A stretch of 64,000 nt of DNA from Janthinobacterium tructae (GTDB lineage: Bacteria; Pseudomonadota; Gammaproteobacteria; Burkholderiales; Burkholderiaceae_D), in contig NZ_CP041185.1 of assembly GCF_006517255.1 (NCBI RefSeq), forward strand, positions 1,674,001-1,738,000, written 5' to 3'. Positions within the stretch are counted from its first letter, which is position 1. Each line of letters begins with the position of its first letter. The notes beneath the pieces were generated by a model. That model saw only the letters and a program-made list of their open reading frames with translations, was not told where the DNA came from and did no database searches. A program made the position numbers and the translations under genes. Shown piece by piece: positions 55,291-63,567 of this stretch.

Positions 55291-56709
55291 ATGGGCGACT
55301 CGTGTCCTCGTGATGGCTGCCATATGACGCTCAAGGTGTGGCTGGAAATCGTGCAGCAGGCGGCGGCTGGCAGTGGCGCCTTGCTGATGACGGCCTTGAA
55401 GCAGGCTCAGGTAACTGTAGCCCGGCGGCACGATGGCGAGGCAGCTAGCGCGGGCATCGTGCTGTTTGCCGAGGCCGATAGCGCGTTGCTGCAAGCGCTG
55501 CCGGTCCTGTGCCGGCACGCCTCCGTGCTGGCCATTGCCGCCTGCGGCCAGTCACCCAGCTGCGCACAACAGCGCGCCCTGATGGCGGCAGGCGCACTCG
55601 ATGTGCTGCTGTGGCCGGACGGCGCCATTGACGCGGACCCGGTGCTGGCGCGCCTGCAGCGCTGGCAGGCCGTGGCGCAGCTGCTGGCGTCCAACGCCGT
55701 GCGCCAGCACCTGGTGGGCGACAGCGCGGCCTGGACCGCCTTGCTGCACCAGGTGGTGGAAATGGCCGCATTCAGCCAGGCTTCGATGCTGATCACGGGC
55801 GAGACGGGCACGGGCAAGGATTTACTGGCGCAACTGGTCCACCGCCTCGGCAACTGCCGCGGCGACTTCACCATTCTCGACTGCACTACCCTGTCGCCGG
55901 AACTGGCTGGCAGCGAACTATTCGGCCATGAACGGGGCGCGTTTACGGGCGCCGCCGGGGCGCGCGACGGCGCTTTCGCCCTGGCGGACGGCGGCGTGCT
56001 GTTTCTCGACGAAGTGGGCGAACTGCCGCTGCCCCTGCAGGCGCAGCTGCTGCGCGCCATCCAGGAACGCAAATACAAGCGCGTGGGCGGCAATACCTGG
56101 CAACCCACACAATTCAGGCTCGTGTGTGCCACCAACCGCGAACTGGAGCACGACGTGGCGCGCGGCGCCTTTCGCGCCGATCTGTATTACCGCATTGCCG
56201 GCTGGCGTTGCCAGACCCCGCCCCTGCGTGAACGCCAGGACGATATCCTGCCACTGGCCCGGCATTTCCTCGCCGAACTGGCGCAGCGCCCTCCTCCCGT
56301 GCTCGATGCCGCCGTGCGCGAATACCTGCTGCTGCGCGACTATCCGGGCAATGTGCGCGAGCTGCGCCAGACCGTCACGCGCATCTGGCACCGCCATTGC
56401 GGCCCCGGCCCCATCACCATCGGCGCCCTGCCCCCCGAAGAACGGCTGCTGGCGCCGCTCTGGCCCGACCAGCATTTCGAGGCGGCCGTGCGGCGCGCCC
56501 TGGCACAGGGCTGCAAGCTGTCGCACATCACGCGCTGCGCCACCGACATGGCCATCCGTCTGGTGCTGGCCGAGGAACACGGCAACAACCAGCGCGCCGC
56601 CGCCCGCCTGGGCGTGACGGACCGCGCCCTGCAGATACGCCGCAAGGCGGCCGCCTGCGCGACGCAGGCCGCAGCAGCCGTCACGCCGGCCTCGCCAGCC
56701 GCCCTTTGA
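55291..56709 (+). CDS. Sigma-54-dependent transcriptional activator
   Basis: 472 residues. A receiver-like or sensory N-terminal part (about 1-130; IVLFAEADSALLQALPVL, ALMAAGALDVLLWP) precedes an AAA+ domain with Walker A GETGTGKD near 170, GAFTGA near 216 (the loop that contacts sigma-54), Walker B GVLFLDEVGELPL, and RERQDDILPLARHFL. The C-terminal helix-turn-helix is HGNNQRAAARLGVTDRALQIRRK. It should activate sigma-54 promoters. It is convergent with the seven-gene minus-strand cassette, 6 bases from its last stop, so it may control that cassette. The start could also be 55324. Confidence 0.88.
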   Translation: MGDSCPRDGCHMTLKVWLEIVQQAAAGSGALLMTALKQAQVTVARRHDGEAASAGIVLFAEADSALLQALPVLCRHASVLAIAACGQSPSCAQQRALMAAGALDVLLWPDGAIDADPVLARLQRWQAVAQLLASNAVRQHLVGDSAAWTALLHQVVEMAAFSQASMLITGETGTGKDLLAQLVHRLGNCRGDFTILDCTTLSPELAGSELFGHERGAFTGAAGARDGAFALADGGVLFLDEVGELPLPLQAQLLRAIQERKYKRVGGNTWQPTQFRLVCATNRELEHDVARGAFRADLYYRIAGWRCQTPPLRERQDDILPLARHFLAELAQRPPPVLDAAVREYLLLRDYPGNVRELRQTVTRIWHRHCGPGPITIGALPPEERLLAPLWPDQHFEAAVRRALAQGCKLSHITRCATDMAIRLVLAEEHGNNQRAAARLGVTDRALQIRRKAAACATQAAAAVTPASPAAL

Positions 56710-56715
56710 TCGACC

Positions 56716-57444
56716 TCAAGCCAGCCCCGCCAGCCGCAAAAAATTGCCACCCATAATCAACGACGCATCCAGCGGTGGCAAGCCCAGCAACTCAATCTTG
56801 TGCAATTCCAGTCCCGGATGCAGCCAGGGGCCGTCCGAGCCGAACAAGACCTTGTGCGGCCCCGCGCGGCGCACGGCCTGCTGCAGCAAGTCGAAACGGC
56901 GCACGCCGGAACTGTCCGTGTAAATGTTGGCGTGACGAACAAGGTGGTCGATCAGCGCCAGCTGCGCCGCCCAGTCGTCGCCGAAGCTGCCCAGGTGGGG
57001 CAGGATAAAGTTGACGTCGCGATACTGCTGCGCCAGCAGTTCGGCCACCGCCACCTCGCCGGCGGGGTCGTACAGCACGGGCAAGCCGAAGAAGCGGGCC
57101 GCGTCGCACACTTCGCCGCTGATGCGCGCATCGAGCCGGTGCGCCTTGATGCCGACAAAGCCGTAACGCTCGACGGCAGTGCGCAGCAAGTCCATGATGC
57201 GGCCCCGGTCGCGCCGCGCATGCACGAAGGCAAAGCCGTAAAAACGCTGCGGATCGGCAGCGACCAGGCGCGCCACGCCATGGTTGGCGATCGCATAATC
57301 GGAGTGAAAGGTGGCGAACAGCACGCTGCGGTCGATGCCGGCCGCCTGCGCGCGGCGCAAATAAGCAGCTAGCGGCGCATCGCTGTCCCACGGCCCGCTC
57401 AAGCCGTCGCCGGGACCAGCGTGGCAGTGGCAGTCGATGATCAT
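56716..57444 (-). CDS. Amidohydrolase-family TIM-barrel protein
   Basis: 242 residues. The metal-binding HxH is at the N-terminus (IIDCHCHAGPGDG), with other likely ligands in GFVGIKAHRLDARI (Lys/His), FILPHLGSFG and the final Asp in VLFGSDGPWLHPG. This is the Amidohydro_2 type, which includes decarboxylases and lactonases; the substrate is unknown. It starts 9 bases after the next gene and is the last of the seven-gene minus-strand series. Confidence 0.85.
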   Translation of the reverse strand: MIIDCHCHAGPGDGLSGPWDSDAPLAAYLRRAQAAGIDRSVLFATFHSDYAIANHGVARLVAADPQRFYGFAFVHARRDRGRIMDLLRTAVERYGFVGIKAHRLDARISGEVCDAARFFGLPVLYDPAGEVAVAELLAQQYRDVNFILPHLGSFGDDWAAQLALIDHLVRHANIYTDSSGVRRFDLLQQAVRRAGPHKVLFGSDGPWLHPGLELHKIELLGLPPLDASLIMGGNFLRLAGLA

Positions 57445-57453
57445 CTTGCCGTG

Positions 57454-58104
57454 CTATTGCCAATCGCCCATCACGACGATGCGGTTGCCGCGCCGGCGCC
57501 AGCGCCCGCTTTCCTCTTCCTGCTGCGGCGCAGGTGAGCGGAAGTGCGGCAATTGCTGGTGCAGGGCCCGCGTCAGCGCGCTTTCCACGGCGCGCGCGCT
57601 GCCATCGCCCTCGGCCGCCAGGCGCGCCGCCTGCCCCGCGATGCGCACGAAGCGGCGCGCCAGCTCCAGCTCGCGGTCGGCCAGCGCCTCGGCGGCCATT
57701 TCCAGCTCCAGCGCATTGCTGGCCGCGCGCCCCAGGGCCGAACCGAGCGCCGTGCCTACGCCCGGTATGGGGATCATCGAACCGAGGGCGCCGCCGACAA
57801 AGGGCAAGGCCGTCTTGGCCACGGCCTTCAAGGCGCCGCCCAGGGGCTTGGCCACCTTGGCGATGGTCGATCCCACCTTCTTGACGCCCTTCCACACGCT
57901 CTTGAAGACATTGCCGAGAAACTGCTCGAGTTCCTCCTCGCTGGCCACTTCCAGCAATTCCATGGCCAGCTGCAGTTCTTCCTCTTCGCTGAAGACGGCC
58001 GGCGCACTGCCCTTGCCAGGCCAGTCCTGGCCGAATTCCAGCACTTCAAACGCGGCGCCGGCCCGTTGCCGGCATTGTGCGCATGCGCATTCGAGTTGGT
58101 GCAT
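57454..58104 (-). CDS. Gly- and Lys-rich, membrane-active-looking protein with C-terminal GRWxRxG motif
   Basis: 216 residues. N-terminal CxCxxC (Cys6, 8, 11) and FEVLEF (19-24), then an acidic helix (40-60: SEEEELQLAMELLEVASEEE). Residues 68-100 are Lys/Val-rich and amphipathic (KSVWKGVKKVGSTIAKVAK), followed by a Gly-rich hydrophobic stretch (PFVGGALGSMIPIPGVG and onward to 128), like pore-forming peptides with glycine zippers. The C-terminus has SGRWRRRGNRIVVMG (199-213). The partial protein at the right edge has the same C-terminal motif and the same middle helix (DREFEGAKQFVRLA like DRELELARRFVRIA). AAGGAGAA precedes the ATG. Family unknown; not resembling a named bacteriocin. Confidence 0.8.
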   Translation of the reverse strand: MHQLECACAQCRQRAGAAFEVLEFGQDWPGKGSAPAVFSEEEELQLAMELLEVASEEELEQFLGNVFKSVWKGVKKVGSTIAKVAKPLGGALKAVAKTALPFVGGALGSMIPIPGVGTALGSALGRAASNALELEMAAEALADRELELARRFVRIAGQAARLAAEGDGSARAVESALTRALHQQLPHFRSPAPQQEEESGRWRRRGNRIVVMGDWQ

Positions 58105-58135
58105 GATGTTCTCCTTCGCCGTCATCCTGTTATCG

Positions 58136-58996
58136 TCAGCCCCACATTTCGCCCAGCACGGCCAGTTCCAGTTCGCGCCGCTGGTTGGTCAGCACGCCGC
58201 GCTGATTGGCGAGCATGTCGTCGTGGATGCGCTGTTCGATACGGCGCCGCTGCGCCGCCGAAGACAGGGGCGCCACGTACACCTGGTGCCCGCTCAAGTC
58301 GACGCCCATCATCTGGCCGCACAGGCGGTGCTGCAGCAAACGCCGGTGCAGGTCGTCCGTCTGGCCGCTGTAGGCGCGGCGGCGTCCGCCCGCATCGAAT
58401 TCGATCACATACAGGCCCGCCCCCCGTCCATGCGGGTCGCGCAAGGCATTGGCGAGCGTGCCCAGCGCCTGGTAATTGAGGGCCGCCGCTTCCGGCACCC
58501 GGCCCATGGTGCCGGCCAGGGTAGGCGGGATTTCGCCCTGCTGCTGACCATCGTCCTGCCCTTGATCCGCGCCCAGGTCCTGCCCCTGGTCCTGGTCCGC
58601 ATCCGGCTCCTGCCCGTCGCCAAACGCGGGGTCGGCCACCGGATAGGGCGCCGGATAAATCGTCGGATAGATGGCCGGATAGCCGCCCCAGCCACGGTAG
58701 CGCGGCGGCAGGTAGGGCGAGGGCTGGGCAGCATGGCGGGGCGGCCGGCGGCCCTGCCCCTGGTAGCGCGGCGGCGCGGGACGGCGCTGTCCGCGCAACG
58801 GTGGGCGCGCGCGCAGCCCGCCGCCGCGCATGCCGCCGCGAGCGCTACCGGGACGCGGGCGCTCGCCCTCCCATTCGGCCTCGTCCTCCCCTTGCCACTC
58901 CTGCGACCACTCCTGCGTCCATTCTCCCAGCCACTCCTGCTCGCCGGCAGCTCCTGGCTGCCCCGCAAAGGGCAGCATTTCAAATGCTTCGTGCAT
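58136..58996 (-). CDS. GIY-YIG nuclease-like protein with Trp/Glu repeat N-terminus
   Basis: 286 residues. The C-terminal domain (about 190-275) is GIY-YIG-like: GLYVIEF at 194-200, AYSGQTDDLHRRLLQH at 208-223 (GIY as GLY, YIG as YSG), the likely catalytic Glu254 and Asn271. The N-terminus has FEMLPF (5-10) and then tryptophans at 22, 26, 30, 34 and 42 in EW-x2 steps; the middle (45-160) is Arg/Pro/Tyr-rich and then Asp/Gln-rich, disordered. The start has AGGAGG upstream. It overlaps the PLP gene stop by 17 bases. The N-terminal tag suggests delivery or assembly; not proven. Confidence 0.82.
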   Translation of the reverse strand: MHEAFEMLPFAGQPGAAGEQEWLGEWTQEWSQEWQGEDEAEWEGERPRPGSARGGMRGGGLRARPPLRGQRRPAPPRYQGQGRRPPRHAAQPSPYLPPRYRGWGGYPAIYPTIYPAPYPVADPAFGDGQEPDADQDQGQDLGADQGQDDGQQQGEIPPTLAGTMGRVPEAAALNYQALGTLANALRDPHGRGAGLYVIEFDAGGRRRAYSGQTDDLHRRLLQHRLCGQMMGVDLSGHQVYVAPLSSAAQRRRIEQRIHDDMLANQRGVLTNQRRELELAVLGEMWG

Positions 58997-60026
58997 ATCG
59001 CCTCCTGATGTGATGTTCAAGCAAGTCCATCGCCTGCTGCAGTTGCCCGGGCGTCTGGTCCGCCCGCAGCAGAAAAGTCAGCGCGCCGGGGCCATCCCCC
59101 GCTTGCGCCAGCGCCAGCACGCCCGCTGCGCGCAAGGCCGGCTGCAAATGGGCGCGCCCGGGCAGTCGCTGCACGGGGAAGCTGCCGCCCCGGCAAGCGA
59201 TGCCGGCGGCCGCCATCCCGCTGCGCCACTGCGCCACCCTGTCCGCCAGCCTGGTGCGCAGGGCGCCGCCATGCTGCGCATTGAGCGCCAGAGCACGCCG
59301 CGCCGCCGCCAGCACGGCGGCCGAAGGCGGACTGGCATGCACGCGCGTCTGGCTGTGCGCCGCGAAGCGCCGCAGCAGGGCGCCGCTGCCCGCCAGCACG
59401 GCCAGCGGCACGCCGAAACCCTTGGCCAGCGAGGCGCCGACGATCAAATGGCCGCCCGCCTTGTCGTAGCCGCCCGACAAGCCATGCAGCCGCGCCGAGC
59501 CGCCACCGGAGGCGCCCATCACGCCCAGCACCTGCGTGTCGTCCAGCAGCAGATAACCGCCCCCCTGGCGCGCCACGGCCGCATAGCCGGCCAGCGGCAA
59601 GACCTGCTCGCTGCCCGGCACATAACCGTCGGCCAGGATCAAGGGACGCCGCCCCTGCCTGCCCCAGGCCGCCACCAGGCGCCGCAGCGCCGCCACCTCG
59701 CCGCTGGGAAACACTTGCCGCGGCAAGCCCAGCGCCTGCGCCCGCTCGGCGCCCCAGCGCGCGATGGCGTAACTGCCGCCATCGACGAGGATCACCAGCC
59801 GCTCGGCAGCCAGCATGCCGAACAGGTCCCAGAACAAATGCAGGGTCGAGGGCAGCACGCAAGCCGCTTCGCAGCCTTGCAGCGCAGCCAGGTCCGCTGC
59901 CAGCGCTGGCGCGCCCGGTGGTTCGCGCAGCGCCGCCGGCTGCCCCAGGGTCAGGCTGCTCCATGGCGCCAGCTGGGCCGCCGGATGGCGCATGCCCAGG
60001 TACAGGGCACTGGTAAAGTCGAGCAT
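58980..60026 (-). CDS. Alpha-oxoamine synthase-like PLP enzyme
   Basis: 348 residues, fold-type I. Seen are YLLLDDTQVLGVMG (the PLP ring Asp, near residue 185) and the PLP lysine in GASLAKGFGVPLAVLAGS near 227, the arrangement of 8-amino-7-oxononanoate synthase-type enzymes. The enzyme joins an amino acid with an acyl-CoA in that family, but the substrate here is unknown and the N-terminal part is short. ATG at 60026 chosen; the frame upstream overlaps the next gene. It overlaps the GIY-YIG gene by 17 bases. Confidence 0.8.
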   Translation of the reverse strand: MLDFTSALYLGMRHPAAQLAPWSSLTLGQPAALREPPGAPALAADLAALQGCEAACVLPSTLHLFWDLFGMLAAERLVILVDGGSYAIARWGAERAQALGLPRQVFPSGEVAALRRLVAAWGRQGRRPLILADGYVPGSEQVLPLAGYAAVARQGGGYLLLDDTQVLGVMGASGGGSARLHGLSGGYDKAGGHLIVGASLAKGFGVPLAVLAGSGALLRRFAAHSQTRVHASPPSAAVLAAARRALALNAQHGGALRTRLADRVAQWRSGMAAAGIACRGGSFPVQRLPGRAHLQPALRAAGVLALAQAGDGPGALTFLLRADQTPGQLQQAMDLLEHHIRRRYARSI

Positions 60027-60046
60027 GCACGCGCCCCGCTCCCGCC

Positions 60047-62197
60047 CTAGACGCTGCGCAGCTGCTGGCTCAGGCGCTGGCGCAGCAGCACCGAGGGCAT
60101 GGTCGCTTCGATCGCGGGATCGCTGCTGTCGACGGACAAATCCACCCCCGTGGCGGCGCGGTAGCCGTGGATGTAACCCTGCACTTGCGGGCGCCAGAAA
60201 CGTGCCCAATTGAAGGCCTGGGTGGGTTCATAGATGTCGCTCCAGTTGCCATAGCGCACGGACAGCAGCAATTGCTCGCCAAAGATGGCCAGGTTACGGA
60301 AATGCATCACGCTCGTATCCGTCCAGCCCTGCAGTTTCTTCATGGCATCGACCCGGTCCATCCACGGTTCCGGATACGCCACCATCACGCGCGTGGGCAA
60401 AAATTCGCGGAATTCGGGCCGCGCCAGCATCCATTGCTGCATCAGCATTTCGATGCGCGCCGTCGACGGCAAGTCGCCGAACTGGTTGTGCGCGCCCTGC
60501 GACAGGATCAGGTGGATCTCTTTCAATGCATTGAGCACGGGGAAGGCGTCCGCCTTGACGGTGGTGTCGTCGTCCTGCTTGTAGAACGAGGTGAGCAGGC
60601 GCAGCAAATGGTGGAACGCTTCGAGGAATTTCGAGCGGCTGTCGGCCGGCCGGAAGTGCTGTACCGCCTTGCCATCGAGACGCACGCCGTAATGGTGGTC
60701 GTACTCGTAATTGCGGCGCACCACGGTCAGCCGGTGCTGCTCATCTTGTGTATATCCCCACAGCAAGTTGTTCAGCGGACGCAGCATGTCGATTTCCGTG
60801 TTCGACAGGGGATCGAGGCCGGCGCCGGGCGCGCGCAGGTTCTGGAAGCGCTGCGTGATGGCATTCATGGTTTGCACCAGCATGCCCTCTTCATGCCAGT
60901 ACGACCAGATCAGTTCCAGCAGGCAAGGATTGGCCAGCTTTTCCTGGATGATGCCAAAGCACAAGTCCACCTCGCCCTCCTGGCCGCGCGGGATGCTGAT
61001 GGGGATGTCGGGCAGCTTGCGGCGGATCACTGCCAGGTAGGGCAAGGTCTGGAAGCCATCGATGTTTTCCAGGTAATCGTTGCGCAGCACGGTTTCCAGG
61101 TCGCGCCCCTGGGGAATGTCGCGCCGGTCCAGGTAGGCGTTGTCCTCGGCCGGATTGAAGGCCAGCGGCTGGTTCAACACGCCGCAATTGACCATCACGA
61201 ACGCTTCCGTCGCCACTTTCAGCACGCGGTAGGAATCGGCATCGGAAAACGGCAGCGCGCGGCGCTGCTTGAGCTGCTGGAACATGTCGGCCTTCTTGAC
61301 GAAGCGTTCCTGTTCGAAGCCGCGTACATTCGCCAGGTCGCCGCAAAACAGGCTGTCCATGAAATGCAGGTAATTCGTAAACGACATCGCTTCGGTGCTG
61401 TTGCGTATCAAGGTCCACAGCGGCAAGTCTTCCGTCGGTTCCGTCTCCGTGCGTGTCAGCGACACGCCCACATTGCCGGAGATGGGCTGCGGCTGGCGCT
61501 CTTGCGTCTCGTATTCCGCATCCACGGCGAGCATGGCGTTCGGGCTGAGGCCCTCCGGCACGGGCAAGGCGTTGCGCAGTTCGGGCCGCTGCGACAACAT
61601 CATCTGGCCCACGAAACGGTGCATGCCGGCGCGCCGCACGGGTGTGGAAAACGCGTTCGGCGTGCCGCGCAGGGGCACCCACGGCGAGGCGGCCAGCACC
61701 TGCACCTGGTCGCGCCCGTCGGCGCTTTGATCGCCGTCAAACGAGACGGTGGCGACGGCGCGGTCGCCCACCCGGCCGAACTGACAATCGCTGGGATGGC
61801 ATTCGGGCGTTTCAAACGCCAGCGCCACCTGCGGATTGAGCTGGGGCTTGAAGCACAGCACGGCGCTGCAGCCGGCCTGCACCGTCACGCACTGGGGCGC
61901 CGTGCTGGGGAAATTGCCATACACGCCCACGTAGCTGCCCGTCGCCAGGTCGGCAAACACGGTGCAGCCACGCCCATCCGTCCAGCGCACGCCCACCAGC
62001 ATGGCGGGATCGGCTACCCAGGTGGCGGGATTGAAATTATGGCAATCGGCTTCGGCTCCCCGGTACAGGCTGATGGCCGCGTTGACGACCATGGCCCCGC
62101 TATCCTGCTCGTGGACGGTAACAGCGATGCTGCCGCCGCGGTGTATCGGGCCAGCCTGGCCAGCCCCCCTGTTTTTGCTGCTGATCTTGCTGCTCAT
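60047..62197 (-). CDS. Large protein of unknown function
   Basis: 716 residues. No family recognised. The first 110 residues (GSIAVTVHEQDSGAMVVNAAISLYRG, GVRWTDGRGCTVFADLATGSYVG) look like an extracellular Ig-like or carboxypeptidase-regulatory fold. The rest is helical: LRNDYLENIDGFQTLPYLAV, RRKLPDIPI, SYWHEEGMLVQTMNAITQRFQNL, GRYEYDHHYGVRLDGKA-type segments. No signal peptide or TM is obvious. GAGGAGA precedes the ATG. It is in the middle of the seven-gene cassette, 20 bases before the PLP gene. Confidence 0.75.
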   Translation of the reverse strand: MSSKISSKNRGAGQAGPIHRGGSIAVTVHEQDSGAMVVNAAISLYRGAEADCHNFNPATWVADPAMLVGVRWTDGRGCTVFADLATGSYVGVYGNFPSTAPQCVTVQAGCSAVLCFKPQLNPQVALAFETPECHPSDCQFGRVGDRAVATVSFDGDQSADGRDQVQVLAASPWVPLRGTPNAFSTPVRRAGMHRFVGQMMLSQRPELRNALPVPEGLSPNAMLAVDAEYETQERQPQPISGNVGVSLTRTETEPTEDLPLWTLIRNSTEAMSFTNYLHFMDSLFCGDLANVRGFEQERFVKKADMFQQLKQRRALPFSDADSYRVLKVATEAFVMVNCGVLNQPLAFNPAEDNAYLDRRDIPQGRDLETVLRNDYLENIDGFQTLPYLAVIRRKLPDIPISIPRGQEGEVDLCFGIIQEKLANPCLLELIWSYWHEEGMLVQTMNAITQRFQNLRAPGAGLDPLSNTEIDMLRPLNNLLWGYTQDEQHRLTVVRRNYEYDHHYGVRLDGKAVQHFRPADSRSKFLEAFHHLLRLLTSFYKQDDDTTVKADAFPVLNALKEIHLILSQGAHNQFGDLPSTARIEMLMQQWMLARPEFREFLPTRVMVAYPEPWMDRVDAMKKLQGWTDTSVMHFRNLAIFGEQLLLSVRYGNWSDIYEPTQAFNWARFWRPQVQGYIHGYRAATGVDLSVDSSDPAIEATMPSVLLRQRLSQQLRSV

Positions 62198-62207
62198 GTC
62201 ATTCTCC

Positions 62208-63563
62208 TCAATGGATAATCAAACGCGATGCCAGGGGCGCTACCGCCCTGCCGGGCTGGCGGCCATGCCGCACGACATCGGCGCACAGCTCCGACGTGTC
62301 CAGGGTGCTGCGCAGGGCCCAGTGGGTCAGCAGACGTCCCAGCAGCTCACTTTCGTCTTCCGGACTCAGGCTGCCGCTGGCGCGCGCCTGGCCCAGCACG
62401 GCGAACACCAGGGTCGGCGTGGCCTCGTACATCTGCGCCGGCGCCAGGGTCCAGCTGCGAAACAGCCGCGCCAGCATGGCCGGCTGGCGCATGTGCACGG
62501 CCATGGCTTCGACCAGCGAGCCGCCGCGCAAGGCCGGCGGCCGGTGCTGCACCAGCAAGTCCACCAGGGCCGCCATGCTGGTCTGCAACTGCTCCAACAG
62601 TCGCTGCTGCCCCTGGGGCAGGCCAGCCAGCGGGTAGTACGACAGCCACAGCTGCTCCAGCCGGCGCCATTGCGGATGCGGATACAGGGCCCGTCCCATG
62701 GAGCAGCTCAGGCGCACCCGCAGCCATGGCACCGGGTGGGGATCGTCGATATTGAGGCGGAAGACAAACACGCGCGGCAGGCTGACCACGCCGATCAGGC
62801 CCAGGGTGGCGGCCACGCCGACGCGCGCCAGCGACCAGAAATCGGCCACGATCTCGGAGATCCACCGTTCCCACAGCTGCCACACGTGAACCAGGCCGCT
62901 GCCGCCGTGCTGCATGGCTTGCAGCATGGGCCGCAGGGATGCCACCAGGTCCAGCAGCGCCGCGCCCTGATGACCCACCTCGTGCACCAGCGACGAGGCG
63001 ATGCTGCTGCCGATCATGCGTTCGCGCGGCAAACGGATGATGGCCACGGGATTGTCGCCGCCGCCCGGCAGGCGCGTACGTGCGCGGCGGATGGCGGCGC
63101 CCGGCCCCCGGTCCAGGTAGCAGATCACGGGCGGCGCCTGGTACACATTGCCGGGCAGCGCCAGCGCGTCGGCGGCAACGATGTCGAGGCCGGCCAGCCA
63201 CACGCCCGTCTTGTGCTCGCTGCGCTGCGTGATGACTTCGTTGAACAGGTCGAACTGGGTCAGCGCGGCGTTGAATTTCAGGCGCAGGAAGGTAAAGCGG
63301 CGCTGCGCCTCGGCGGCAGTGGCCGTGCTGGCGTCATCGGCCGCTTCGCGCCGCAGCCACCACTGGAACTGGGCCACCATGCGCCGCAATGCGCGCCGGC
63401 CCTGCACCAGCTGGCTTTCGATGGCCGACTGGGCGCTGGGCATCAGGGCCGCCGCCAGCACCGTCGGTTCGATCAGCGCGAACGGTTCCAGCCGCGCCAG
63501 CCGCGTCAGCAGCGAGCGCGCCTCCTGCGCCAGCATCCAGGCAGCGTAAGCGCCGATGGCCAT
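62208..63563 (-). CDS. HExxH metallopeptidase-like protein
   Basis: 451 residues. The zinc motif is HEVGH at 194-198 (SSLVHEVGHQGAALLDL). SEIVADFWSLARVG at 236-249 could supply the third ligand (Glu237) and Asp241, the gluzincin pattern. A hydrophobic stretch at 250-265 (VAATLGLIGVVSLP) may be buried rather than a membrane segment. No known peptidase family is named with certainty. It starts 4 bases after the stop of the upstream partial gene; the upstream part of the open frame overlaps that gene and is not used. Part of the cassette. Confidence 0.75.
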   Translation of the reverse strand: MAIGAYAAWMLAQEARSLLTRLARLEPFALIEPTVLAAALMPSAQSAIESQLVQGRRALRRMVAQFQWWLRREAADDASTATAAEAQRRFTFLRLKFNAALTQFDLFNEVITQRSEHKTGVWLAGLDIVAADALALPGNVYQAPPVICYLDRGPGAAIRRARTRLPGGGDNPVAIIRLPRERMIGSSIASSLVHEVGHQGAALLDLVASLRPMLQAMQHGGSGLVHVWQLWERWISEIVADFWSLARVGVAATLGLIGVVSLPRVFVFRLNIDDPHPVPWLRVRLSCSMGRALYPHPQWRRLEQLWLSYYPLAGLPQGQQRLLEQLQTSMAALVDLLVQHRPPALRGGSLVEAMAVHMRQPAMLARLFRSWTLAPAQMYEATPTLVFAVLGQARASGSLSPEDESELLGRLLTHWALRSTLDTSELCADVVRHGRQPGRAVAPLASRLIIH

Positions 63564-63567
63564 GATG

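Noticed and set aside
57521..57700. The Gly/Lys-rich protein as a class II bacteriocin
   Set aside because: It is far too long, lacks a double-glycine leader, and has a conserved C-terminal domain; membrane activity is only suggested.
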